Part shown: positions 7,289 through 14,604 of the stretch, one piece after another
Numbering within the stretch: position 1 is the first letter of the stretch
Layout: every line of letters begins with the position of its first letter
From: CAMBDS01 sp964355675
GTDB taxonomy: Bacteria; Electryoneota; AABM5-125-24; Hatepunaeales; Hatepunaeaceae
Assembly: GCA_964355675.1 (NCBI GenBank)
Contig: CAYHEC010000053.1
Coordinates: forward strand, 1-17,853
Reading direction: 5' to 3'
Length of the DNA stretch: 17,853 bases
Notes under the pieces: generated by a model
The model's input: only the letters and a program-made list of their open reading frames with translations
Database searches by the model: none
Told to the model about the DNA's origin: nothing
Program-made: the position numbers and the translations under genes

Positions 7289-7367
7289 CCACCTTGCCAA
7301 GGCGTGGACGAGTGAATAACCCCTCCCCTGCAATAGCAGGGGGGGAAGGCAATCGACCGCCTTCCCC
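7289..7367. repeat. Three hairpins around the rarA start
   Basis: CCACCTTG/CAAGGCGTGG (7289-7307, one bulge), CCCCTGC-AATA-GCAGGGG (7325-7342) and GGGGAAGGC/GCCTTCCCC (7342-7367, 9-bp stem, 8-base loop) follow one another. The last two are translated as part of the RarA N-terminus. Confidence 0.75.
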
Positions 7368-8691
7368 TCTCGCCGAACGGATGCGCCCGGCAACGCTGGA
7401 GGATTTCTTTGGCCAGACACACTTGCTCGGGCCAAAGGGGATTCTGCGCGCTCTGATTGCTTCGGACGTCATCCCGTCGATGATCTTCTGGGGGGAGCCA
7501 GGCTCCGGCAAGACGACTCTTGCCCGGATTATCGCTGGTCGCACCAAAGCCGAATTGATCCAGCTATCGGCGGTATCGACCGGTGTGCCGGAGGTGCGAA
7601 AAATCCTTGAACGAGCCGCTACCGACCGCAATCTTGGCGTCAGGACGATCCTCTTTATCGACGAGATCCATCGCTGGTCAAAATCCCAGCAGGACGCTTT
7701 GCTTCATGCGGTTGAGGACGGCACGGTCGCGTTGATCGGTGCAACGACTGAGAACCCATCGTTTGAGGTGATCTCGCCGCTTCTCTCCCGCTGTAGAGTA
7801 TTTCGGTTTCAACCGTTGACTGCTGAAAATATTGGGCAGATACTCGACCGGGCACTGGAGCAGGATGAATGGCTGAAGGGGTTGGGGGTAAGTCTTGAGC
7901 CTGAGGCGCGAGAGGCGTTGGTGAGTTACTCCGGCGGGGATGCGAGGACGGCGCTGAACGGGCTGGAAATTGCGATGGAGATTGGGATGGCAGAGATTCT
8001 TCACTTCGTTCAGAATGACTCTTCTGAAGTCGTCACCCTGAACGAAGTGAAGGGACTGACAATCACCACTTCCCTGATCGAACGTGCGCTGATGGTCAAA
8101 GCCGGTCGCTACGACAAAAAGGGCGATTACCACTACGACACGATCAGCGCCTTCATCAAGTCTCTGCGCGGCTCCGACCCCGACGCGGCGGTGTACTATC
8201 TGGCGAGGATGCTTGAAGCTGGCGAAGACCCGCTGTTTATTGCGAGGAGGATGATCGCGCTTGCTTCGGAAGACATCGGCAACGCCAACCCGAACGCGAT
8301 GCTGTTGGCGATGGCGTGCTTCCAGGCAGTTCAGTTCATCGGCTTGCCGGAAGCGAGGCTGAATTTATCGCAGACGGCAATTTATCTTGCCTCATCGCCC
8401 AAGAGCAATGCCTCCTATGTTGCGATCTCTGAAGCTATTGCCGATGTTAGAGAGAACCCTGACCGCCCCGTGCCGTTGCACCTCAGGAATGCGGTGACCG
8501 GCTTGATGAAGAAGATGGACTACGGCAAGGAATATATTTATGACCACGATACCCCGGAAGGAGTCTCAAGCCAGAATCATTTGCCGGAAGGGCTTGAGGA
8601 TAAGATCTACTACCGACCGACGGATCGGGGGGCGGAGAAGCAGATTAAGGAACGATTGGAAAGTTGGTGGAAGAAGAGGAAGAAAAGTTGA
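7312..8691 (+). CDS. rarA: Replication-associated recombination protein A (RarA/MgsA AAA+ ATPase)
   Basis: An AAA+ ATPase related to clamp loaders that acts at stalled replication forks. It shows Walker A (GEPGSGKTT), Walker B (ILFIDEIH), sensor 1 (IGATTENPS), an arginine finger in LLSRCRVF, sensor 2 (GGDARTALN), and the MgsA C-terminal oligomerisation domain (SLRGSDPDAAVYYLARM to DKIYYRPTDRG). The conserved N-terminal PLAERMRPATLEDFFGQ begins near 7366. The start is uncertain: GTG at 7312 (chosen, with GGACGA upstream) or TTG at 7294; both put about 20 hairpin-derived residues before the conserved region. There is also an in-frame insertion of about 22 residues, encoded at 7993-8058, between the sensor 2 region and ITTSLIERALMVKAGRYD. 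The total of about 459 residues is slightly longer than usual for the family. All ATPase motifs are intact. Confidence 0.93.
   Translation: MNNPSPAIAGGEGNRPPSPLAERMRPATLEDFFGQTHLLGPKGILRALIASDVIPSMIFWGEPGSGKTTLARIIAGRTKAELIQLSAVSTGVPEVRKILERAATDRNLGVRTILFIDEIHRWSKSQQDALLHAVEDGTVALIGATTENPSFEVISPLLSRCRVFRFQPLTAENIGQILDRALEQDEWLKGLGVSLEPEAREALVSYSGGDARTALNGLEIAMEIGMAEILHFVQNDSSEVVTLNEVKGLTITTSLIERALMVKAGRYDKKGDYHYDTISAFIKSLRGSDPDAAVYYLARMLEAGEDPLFIARRMIALASEDIGNANPNAMLLAMACFQAVQFIGLPEARLNLSQTAIYLASSPKSNASYVAISEAIADVRENPDRPVPLHLRNAVTGLMKKMDYGKEYIYDHDTPEGVSSQNHLPEGLEDKIYYRPTDRGAEKQIKERLESWWKKRKKS
7993..8058. repeat. Palindromic repeat inserted in frame in rarA
   Basis: The arm at 7993-8019 and the arm at 8032-8058 are imperfect inverted copies. 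Their central CTTCACTTCGTTCAG and CTGAACGAAGTGAAG are exactly complementary, around a 12-base loop. It is translated as ILHFVQNDSSEVVTLNEVKG without breaking the frame. From general knowledge, words of this kind recur as dispersed repeats in many unrelated bacterial genomes. Confidence 0.85.
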
Positions 8692-8692
8692 A

Positions 8693-8788
8693 GGGTTTAA
8701 GGGTTTAAGGGGCGGCTGGTGTGGCCCGACTTGCTAGTCAAGTCGGGTCTCAGGATTTGAAACCCCACTTGCGAGCAAGTGGGGCCAC
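8693..8788. repeat. Nested hairpins between rarA and mazE
   Basis: A short AAGGGTTT repeat (two and a half units) follows rarA. Then CCCGACTTG-CTAGT-CAAGTCGGG (8725-8747) and CCCCACTTG-CGAG-CAAGTGGGG (8763-8784) are each 9-bp hairpins, and GTGGCC (8721-8726) pairs with GGCCAC (8783-8788) to enclose both. The whole can fold as a three-way cruciform. No T-run follows. Confidence 0.8.
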
Positions 8789-8847
8789 CCGCTCGTCTAT
8801 CGCATCCATTTTGTTCAATACCAAATCAAAGAGTGCGACGATTTGTA

Positions 8848-8890
8848 TTGTATCCGTATTGTGTTTGATGTATATTCAATGTAGATACAT
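8848..8890 (+). promoter_or_regulatory. Probable mazEF promoter with operator-like repeats
   Basis: TTGTAT (8848-8853) and TATATT (8871-8876) are separated by 17 bases, a good match to a housekeeping-sigma promoter. It would start transcription about 20 bases before the mazE ribosome-binding site. ATGTAT (8868-8873) and ATACAT (8885-8890) form an inverted repeat over the -10 region, and ATTCAATG occurs at 8874-8881 and again at 8889-8896. MazE-MazF complexes typically bind such sites and repress their own operon; binding here is inferred. Confidence 0.55.
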
Positions 8891-8905
8891 TCAATGGAGG
8901 TTAAC

Positions 8906-9148
8906 ATGACAACCAGCATTCAGAAATGGGGCAACAGCCTCGCCGTTCGGATTCCGAAAGTAGTCGCAGATGAAATCGGATTCGCAGAAGATACGCCTGT
9001 AGAACTCAATTTCTCTAATGGAATCGTAACCATCGCTCCACGGATAGTGGTGTTGCCTACGTTGGACGAAATGCTCGATCAGGTTACCCCGGAGAGCATT
9101 CACCCTGAAACCGATTGGGGATTACCAGTTGGTAAGGAAATCTGGTGA
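8906..9148 (+). CDS. mazE: Antitoxin MazE (AbrB/SpoVT fold)
   Basis: An 80-residue antitoxin that binds and neutralises MazF and represses its own operon. The N-terminal half holds the AbrB-type DNA-binding motif IQKWGNSLAVRIPK (residues 5-18), followed by strand sequence. The C-terminal region VTPESIHPETDWGLP...KEIW closely resembles the E. coli MazE segment that wraps around MazF. The ATG at 8906 is chosen because GGAGGT ends 4 bases before it; an earlier ATG at 8894 overlaps this ribosome-binding site. The stop codon overlaps the GTG start of mazF (GTGA). Confidence 0.93.
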   Translation: MTTSIQKWGNSLAVRIPKVVADEIGFAEDTPVELNFSNGIVTIAPRIVVLPTLDEMLDQVTPESIHPETDWGLPVGKEIW

Positions 9149-9483
9149 GCGATTATATTCCAGACAGAGGAGACATAATCTGGACCAGCTTTTCACCGCA
9201 GGCAGGACATGAGCAAGCAGGCAAACGTCCAGCTTTAGTACTATCTCCGAGACGTTATAATGGCATGATTGGACTCATAGTATGTTGCCCTATAAGCCGA
9301 CAATCCAAGGGCTACATCTTTGAAGTTGCTCTTCCAGCAGGACTCGAGGTCAAAGGTGTAATTCTTGCCGATCATCTGAAAAGTATAGATTGGAGATCTC
9401 GTGGAGCTGAATTCATTGGCAGGGTCAGGACAGAAATTGTCTTGGAGACTGTCGCAAAGATCAATCGTTTATTAGCAGGGTGA
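9145..9483 (+). CDS. mazF: mRNA interferase MazF (toxin)
   Basis: A 112-residue sequence-specific endoribonuclease toxin of the MazF/PemK family, very similar in layout to E. coli MazF (111 residues): YIPDRGDIIWTSF, HEQAGKRPALVLSP (Arg28, matching catalytic Arg29), QSKGYIFEV, and VILADHLKSIDWRSRGAEFI. At the position of E. coli Thr52 there is Ser51 in PISRQSKG, a conservative change. The GTG start at 9145 overlaps mazE by 4 bases, so the pair is translationally coupled. The protein is full length and looks active. Its stop is only 7 bases before the proposed start of lptD, so read-through transcription into lptD is likely. Confidence 0.95.
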   Translation: MSDYIPDRGDIIWTSFSPQAGHEQAGKRPALVLSPRRYNGMIGLIVCCPISRQSKGYIFEVALPAGLEVKGVILADHLKSIDWRSRGAEFIGRVRTEIVLETVAKINRLLAG

Positions 9484-9490
9484 GACCTAT

Positions 9491-12154
9491 TTGATCTTGC
9501 ACCAAGCACGAAAGCTTTTCTATACCCCGGGCAGCAATCATCTTGCGATTGCTGCCATTCTGTTCTCATGGTCATTACCGCTGATCGGGCAGGCTCAGGA
9601 GACCGCGCCGTCACCAGCCATCCCTGACAGCCTTGTATCCGATTCCCTTTCCGTCCTTCCCGACACCACCCGCGACGAAGTCCCGCTCGATTCTATCGTC
9701 ACTTACTCAGCCAAACGCGTTGCGATAACCTTCAACCCAAGGCGAACGATTCTCTCCGGCGACGCCAAGGTCAACTACAAGTCGATGGAATTGACCGCCG
9801 GAATGATCGAAATCGATTGGGATCACAATAAGCTGTACGCCGAATCCCTTCCTGATACCTTGAACGCATCGAAGCAAAGCAACGCAAAGCTTGACTCGCT
9901 TCAGGTTGACTCATTGGATGAAGATCAAGCTCAAATACTTCTCGATTCCATTCGCACGGTCGGCAAACCTAAGATGGTGGATGGAGCTCAAACAATCGTC
10001 GGTGAGTCGATGACCTATGACATCAAATCCCGCCGAGGCAAAGTCATAGAAGGTATCACCGACTACGATGACGGGTTCTACCACGGCAAGACCATCAAGC
10101 GGATGGACGCCTCCACCTATAATATTCGCAGTGGGTATTATACGACTTGCGACGCCGACGAGCCGCACTATGGTTTCTGGAGCCGTGACATGAAGCTCAT
10201 CGTCAAGGATAGGGTTATCGCCAGACCAGTGGTACTTCAGTTTGGGCCTGTTCCTTGTGCAATATTGCCTTTCGCGGTATTTCCGACAAAAGGAGGCAGG
10301 CATTCGGGGATACTTGTGCCAACATACGGGGAATCATCGTCGCAAGGACGCTATTTCACCGGTCTTGGTTACTACTGGGCGCCAAATGATTACATGGACA
10401 TGCGCGGATCGTTGGACTATTACGAACGCTCCGGAATACTCTTTCGAGGCGATCTGGATTATGCTCAACGGTATGTTCATAGAGGCGGAGTATCTGGTTC
10501 CTACGTGAATCAAAATCGCGACGGACAAGCGTTGCGGCGTTGGGATATGAAGATAGATCATAACCATACACTTTCACCCTCTTCTAATCTCAATGTCAAC
10601 GCCTACTTTGCATCGGATAAATCCTACCTGCGTGACATTTCGCACAATTCTAACGAACGGATGAAACAGACAATCCGTTCGGACGCCACCCTTTACAAAC
10701 TTTGGCCGGGAACTCCTTACAGCGCTTCGTTGAATCTTCATCATGAGGAAGATCTCACCACTGGCAACACCGATCAATCAATTCCCCGAGTTTCGTTTAC
10801 CAGGAACCAAACGCCGATTATTGCCCCACCTGAAGGCTCCAAACCCGACAACGCCCGATGGTGGAACCAGATTTACTGGCGTTACAGCGGGTCGGGGATT
10901 AACACCAGCGCGACACGGATGACAACACTGATCGATGGCAGTGAGCGCAAGGTCTCCCGTGACAGATCAGGCGTACTTCACACGCTTGGATTGACAGCTT
11001 CGACCAAACCATTCGGCGTCTTTGCATTTTCACCGGGAGTCAGCTATACCGAGTCGTGGTTCGATGAATGGACTGATTATGTCGAGCGGAATGACGGAAC
11101 TGTAGATTCATTGAAACAGAAAAGCTTCCTCGCTCGTAGAACCTTTAGTACGGGTGCGGGACTCTCAACGAAACTCTATGGGCTATTTCGTCCTCATGTA
11201 CTTGGCGTAGAAGCCATTAGGCACACGCTCTCGCCCTCTTTGAGCCTGACATACGTTCCTGATTTCAGTGATGCAAAGTGGAATTACTATGAAACCTTTC
11301 GAAACGCTCAAGGAATAGAGAAATTCTACGACCGCTTTGCAGGGAATGTATTTGGAGGGACGCCGAGGCAGGAGCAGATGGTCGTGGGAATGTCCGTCGA
11401 TAACCTCTTTGAGTACAAAAGAAAGATTGCCGGTAAAGAAGAGAAGGGTGAGCTGTTCGGTTTGGGGCTTTCTACGTCACACAATTTCAAAGCAGATTCA
11501 CTGCGGTGGGCAGATCTTGGCGGTTCGATCAGGATTAAACCGCTTGTTGGGTCAAGCGGATTTCCGATATCGGGGTTAGGGCTTGACATCTCGACCCGGC
11601 ATAGTTTTTACGCTCAACAACAGGTATCGCCAGGATATTGGGCGACGGTCAATCGACAGGTGGCCGGAGGATTACGGTTGTTGTCGTACGATTTGACCAC
11701 GTCGCTAAAAATTCAAGGTAGCAAATCGAAGTCAAAAGAGATCAAAACCGAAGACACTACTAAGACACAAGCCACAGTTGAAGATCGGTTTGCCGCCAAG
11801 GCTTGGCGACCGAGTCCCCTGCCCTGGACCTCCGGGATCGGTCTTCATTATAGCGAAAACCGATACAATCCCGAGAGCACAGTAAAGAACGCTTGGGCAA
11901 GCGTTAATATGGAAGTTCAAGCGACCAAAAACTGGAAAATCAGCAGTGATATGCGGGTTGACCTGATCAATAAAAACATCGCCTCAACGGGAATTTCGTT
12001 GTACCGTGATCTTCACTGCTGGGAAGGCAGGTTTACCTGGAACCCGATTGGAGCTTTTAGCGGATATTACTTGAATATTGCGGTTAAATCACCGCATCTT
12101 AAGGACGTGAAGGTCGAGAAGCGCGAGGGAACTGGGGGGATATTTGGAATTTAA
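9491..12154 (+). CDS. lptD: LPS-assembly outer-membrane protein LptD
   Basis: An 887-residue outer-membrane translocon that inserts lipopolysaccharide in the outer leaflet together with LptE. A signal peptide is visible (hydrophobic LAIAAILFSWSLPLIG, about residues 18-33, then QAQ). The periplasmic OstA/LptA-like beta-jellyroll (about 70-215) contains an acidic linker-like insertion near 120-150. The barrel follows, beginning with the family pattern YTTCDADEPHYGFW (Cys220), PVVLQFGPVPCAILPFAVFP and GRHSGILVPTYG. The last strands include LYRDLHCWEGRFTWNP (Cys843) and a final KSPHLKDVKVEK, as in FCB-group LptD. The start is a TTG at 9491 with GGTGAG about 6 bases upstream; another TTG at 9497 is possible. 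It directly follows mazF. LptD is normally essential in LPS-producing bacteria. Confidence 0.93.
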   Translation: MILHQARKLFYTPGSNHLAIAAILFSWSLPLIGQAQETAPSPAIPDSLVSDSLSVLPDTTRDEVPLDSIVTYSAKRVAITFNPRRTILSGDAKVNYKSMELTAGMIEIDWDHNKLYAESLPDTLNASKQSNAKLDSLQVDSLDEDQAQILLDSIRTVGKPKMVDGAQTIVGESMTYDIKSRRGKVIEGITDYDDGFYHGKTIKRMDASTYNIRSGYYTTCDADEPHYGFWSRDMKLIVKDRVIARPVVLQFGPVPCAILPFAVFPTKGGRHSGILVPTYGESSSQGRYFTGLGYYWAPNDYMDMRGSLDYYERSGILFRGDLDYAQRYVHRGGVSGSYVNQNRDGQALRRWDMKIDHNHTLSPSSNLNVNAYFASDKSYLRDISHNSNERMKQTIRSDATLYKLWPGTPYSASLNLHHEEDLTTGNTDQSIPRVSFTRNQTPIIAPPEGSKPDNARWWNQIYWRYSGSGINTSATRMTTLIDGSERKVSRDRSGVLHTLGLTASTKPFGVFAFSPGVSYTESWFDEWTDYVERNDGTVDSLKQKSFLARRTFSTGAGLSTKLYGLFRPHVLGVEAIRHTLSPSLSLTYVPDFSDAKWNYYETFRNAQGIEKFYDRFAGNVFGGTPRQEQMVVGMSVDNLFEYKRKIAGKEEKGELFGLGLSTSHNFKADSLRWADLGGSIRIKPLVGSSGFPISGLGLDISTRHSFYAQQQVSPGYWATVNRQVAGGLRLLSYDLTTSLKIQGSKSKSKEIKTEDTTKTQATVEDRFAAKAWRPSPLPWTSGIGLHYSENRYNPESTVKNAWASVNMEVQATKNWKISSDMRVDLINKNIASTGISLYRDLHCWEGRFTWNPIGAFSGYYLNIAVKSPHLKDVKVEKREGTGGIFGI

Positions 12155-12193
12155 TGATAGGAAAGTAATAGGGACTGGTTTGAATCTTGCGGA

Positions 12194-12270
12194 GTTCAGG
12201 CGGACGTCCTCGTCCGCGTGAATAAATTAATCTCTTACCTTGGAGGGCGGGATTAATCCCGCCCTCCAGG
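12194..12270. repeat. Two hairpins between lptD and the PorV-like gene
   Basis: The first, 12194-12217, is an exact 24-base copy of 5578-5601 (GGCGGACG...CGTCCGC). The second, 12242-12267, is a perfect 26-bp palindrome with the core GGGCGGGATTAATCCCGCCC. The flank CTTGGAGGG resembles the CTCTTGGAGGG seen at 13535 and 17744. No T-run follows. Confidence 0.85.
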
Positions 12271-12370
12271 AAGTCGTTAGGCGAAAGGAGGAGGACAGGC
12301 AAAGGTTTGAATTTAATTTGTTGAAACGAAAATAACTCTTGATCTCATCAAAAGGATGAAGTAAATTACC

Positions 12371-13375
12371 ATGATGCAAAAAAATCGACTTCACTCGAAA
12401 GCGACTCTAATTATTTGCGGCTGTCTATTCCTTGTATCTCAAGGAGTAGCTCAAGTCATCGGCCGATACAGTGGCGAATTCATGGCGGCTGGTGCGGGCG
12501 CTCGCTCGCTTGCTATGGGTAGCGCCGCCGCCGCGACTGCCGGGGATCCGTGGAGTCTGTTTTTCAATCCTGCCGGACTGGCGTCGGTAGATCGGTCTCA
12601 CCTCGGTCTGATGCACTCCGAACGATTCGAAGGCGTTGTCGATTATGACGCCGCAGTGTTCAGCACGCCTCACGAAAACGGACGGACCTTGACGGTGGGA
12701 ATGCTCCGCCTCGGCGTTAACGGCATACCGTTCACCAAGCTTGAAAACCCAGATGCTCCGTTAGGTGATCAGAATCGCGTTGATGTCGATAAATATGTCA
12801 ACGATGGAGAATATGCTTTTTATCTGGCAAGAGCAGGACAACTGAATCCTTCTTCTGGCTGGTTACAGAACTCAAGACTTGAATGGGGGGTTGCTCCGAA
12901 GTTGATCTTTAAGCATATTGGCAGTTACAGACATTATGGGCTTGGCTTGGATGGCGGTCTGCTGAAGCGTTGGGAAGGATCACCTTCTTTTGTCCTTGGT
13001 TTAGCGGTGCGGGATTTGCTGGGGACATTAATCAAATCGGAGAAGACTGGACGGACAGAGGTGATTGTCTCAACATTCCGGCTTGGCGGGAGTATGTTGC
13101 TGCCGTTGCCCGCATTGGAGGCTGATCTTTCACTTGCCGCAGACGGCGCTTACCGTACTGAATCTCTGGGTGAAAAAGAGGCGTTAGAGTATCACGGGGG
13201 GATTGAGTATTGTGTACGACGGACTCTTGCCTTGCGAGTTGGCTCTGATAATGGCGCTTTGACATTTGGCGGGGGAATATCCCTTAAGCCTGTTTCCATC
13301 GACTATGCTTATATTGGACACGATGATCTCGGCGACACGCACAGGATTTCGCTTACGGCAAGGTGGGGGCGGTAG
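12371..13375 (+). CDS. PorV/PorQ-family outer-membrane protein
   Basis: A 334-residue predicted FadL-like beta-barrel. A signal peptide is clear (KATLIICGCLFLVSQGVAQ). The family hallmark GAGARSLAMGSAAAATAG followed by DPWSLFFNPAGLA is at residues 41-72. The rest alternates strand-like segments and ends in LTARWGR, typical of outer-membrane proteins. In Bacteroidetes, PorV and PorQ work with the type IX secretion system. In many FCB candidate phyla, however, such proteins are numerous and not tied to it, so a link to the sorting-domain protein at 3766 is only suggestive. ATG codons lie at 12371 and 12374; AAGGATG lies about 15 bases upstream, which is too far to be a strong ribosome-binding site. 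It is separated from lptD by 216 bases containing hairpins. Confidence 0.88.
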   Translation: MMQKNRLHSKATLIICGCLFLVSQGVAQVIGRYSGEFMAAGAGARSLAMGSAAAATAGDPWSLFFNPAGLASVDRSHLGLMHSERFEGVVDYDAAVFSTPHENGRTLTVGMLRLGVNGIPFTKLENPDAPLGDQNRVDVDKYVNDGEYAFYLARAGQLNPSSGWLQNSRLEWGVAPKLIFKHIGSYRHYGLGLDGGLLKRWEGSPSFVLGLAVRDLLGTLIKSEKTGRTEVIVSTFRLGGSMLLPLPALEADLSLAADGAYRTESLGEKEALEYHGGIEYCVRRTLALRVGSDNGALTFGGGISLKPVSIDYAYIGHDDLGDTHRISLTARWGR

Positions 13376-13390
13376 TTCTTGGCGTGCGGG

Positions 13391-13490
13391 CTTTCAGCCG
13401 GCACTCGACAAGCGGGACGCTTATCCAACGCATGAGTGGACTTAAAGTCCGCACTTGACAAGCGGGACGCTTATCCTACGCATGAGTGGA
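13391..13490. repeat. Period-50 tandem repeat
   Basis: Two 50-base units start at 13391 and 13441. About 36 bases (GACAAGCGGGACGCTTATCC, then an A or T, ACGCATGAGTGGACT) are nearly identical. The rest is a hairpin word that differs between units: GCGGGCTTTCAGCCGGC, then GTGGACTTAAAGTCCGCAC. A third word, GTGGACTGAAAGTCCGAC, would follow but is split by the mobile element at 13498. Two units with about 14 variable bases do not make a CRISPR array. Confidence 0.85.
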
Positions 13491-13497
13491 CTGAAAG

Positions 13498-13658
13498 AGT
13501 TCGTTGATTTATTCGTTCGAGTAGAGATTTGATCCTCTTGGAGGGGGGGCTTCAGCCCCCCCTAAAGGACGATCAAGCACAAACAAGGGCGGGCTGAAGC
13601 CCCCCCTCCAAGAGAATCTTGTCCGAATTGGCGTCTCAAGCGAATAAATCAACGAACT
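13498..13658. mobile_element. MITE-like element with terminal inverted repeats and target duplication
   Basis: 161 bp bounded by perfect 18-bp inverted repeats: AGTTCGTTGATTTATTCG at 13498-13515 and its complement at 13641-13658. CTGAAAG stands immediately outside both ends (13491-13497 and 13659-13665). Removing the element and one CTGAAAG restores GTGGACTGAAAGTCCGAC, a hairpin like those in the adjoining period-50 repeat. If the inverted repeat is read as 20 bp, the duplication is GAA instead. The first 37 bases recur exactly at 17817-17853. Inside lies a second, perfect 24-bp inverted repeat (13535-13558 with 13591-13614), with CTCTTGGAGG ends and GCTTCAGCCC words. No coding sequence is present, so any movement would need a transposase supplied elsewhere. 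Confidence 0.7.
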
Positions 13659-13725
13659 CTGAAAGTCCGACCTTCAAGAGCTGTCATAGTTAAAACTTAC
13701 TAAATTTTATATAAAAGAGCAGAAT

Positions 13726-14604
13726 TTGGCTCGAAGCATGACCGGGTTTGGCATCGGACGCGCCGGAGATCAAAATCTTAGCGTTGTTGCCGAAGCGCGT
13801 AGTGTAAACAATCGTTTTCTGGATATTTCACTACGGATTCCGAAAGCTCTTTACTCTTTCGAGACTGAGATTCGTGAATTAATTCGGAGCAAGGTCGAAC
13901 GTGGAAGGGTTACCCTTGCCGTAAACGAAGAATTGGCAAACGGCGAAACAAGCGCAGTTCGTCTTGATCGCGACAAAGCGGTTCAATATGTAAAATTACT
14001 TCATGATTTACAGGAACTCACTGGAATATCCGGCGAGATCAGGATAGAACATCTTCTTTCGATTGGGGATTTGTTTGTTTCTGGTGAAGACGATGAAGCC
14101 CGCCAGCGATTGTGGGATACTACTCGCACAGCGATTCTTGCCGCCCTTGATGATCTCATCTCCTCCCGGGGAAAGGAGGGGGATGCGCTCGTCAAAGACC
14201 TTTTGGAGCGCCTTTCAACGATCAGCCAGGGTTTGCTGGTTATCAAAGAACTTGCCGGTGGGCAGACTGCCGAGTATCGCGGTCGCCTTGCGGCTCGACT
14301 CGAGGTTTTGGTCGGCGACATCCGTCTCGACCATAACCGCCTTGAAATGGAACTGGCGATTGCGGCAGAGAAATTGGACATTACCGAGGAAATAGTTCGA
14401 CTCGACAGCCACCTTACTTTATTCGGGGACACCCTCTGTAAGGACGGCGCAATCGGTAAGACGCTCAATTTTGTTTTGCAAGAGATGGGGCGGGAAGTAA
14501 ATACAATTGCTTCGAAGAGTTGGCTTTTTGAAATTTCTCAGATCGCTGTTCGCATGAAAGAGACACTTGAGCAGCTTCGCGAACAGGTTCAAAATCTTGA
14601 ATAG
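13726..14604 (+). CDS. yicC: YicC family endoribonuclease-like protein
   Basis: A 292-residue cytoplasmic protein of the YicC/YloC family; E. coli YicC is reported to act in RNA cleavage and turnover. The family start ARSMTGFGIGR and the conserved end LNFVLQEMGREVNTIASKS...AVRMKETLEQLREQVQNLE are both present, and the length is typical (about 290). The TTG at 13726 gives the usual distance to the SMTGFG motif; the ATG at 13738 would cut into it. There is no strong ribosome-binding site. AT-rich TTATATAAAA upstream could hold a -10 element, but no -35 was found. It leads the yicC-gmk-rpoZ-like cluster, an arrangement common in bacteria. Confidence 0.93.
   Translation: MARSMTGFGIGRAGDQNLSVVAEARSVNNRFLDISLRIPKALYSFETEIRELIRSKVERGRVTLAVNEELANGETSAVRLDRDKAVQYVKLLHDLQELTGISGEIRIEHLLSIGDLFVSGEDDEARQRLWDTTRTAILAALDDLISSRGKEGDALVKDLLERLSTISQGLLVIKELAGGQTAEYRGRLAARLEVLVGDIRLDHNRLEMELAIAAEKLDITEEIVRLDSHLTLFGDTLCKDGAIGKTLNFVLQEMGREVNTIASKSWLFEISQIAVRMKETLEQLREQVQNLE

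Noticed and set aside
8721..8909. 62-residue open frame upstream of mazE
   Set aside because: It is a translation of the nested palindrome and the mazE promoter region, without a ribosome-binding site.
12242..12267. Strong palindrome after lptD as an intrinsic terminator
   Set aside because: No T-run follows, and the element belongs to the wider hairpin set that is also found inside genes.
3766..13375. A complete type IX secretion system, suggested by a sorting domain and a PorV-like protein
   Set aside because: No PorU, SprA, GldK-N or similar genes are present, and PorV/PorQ-family proteins occur widely without the system.
13391..13490. Possible CRISPR array because of 36-base near-identical repeats
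   Set aside because: Only two units, a variable part of only about 14 bases that is itself a hairpin word, and no cas genes.
13681..13725. yicC promoter at TTATATAAAA
   Set aside because: A -10-like sequence is present but no acceptable -35 hexamer was found at 16-18 bases.
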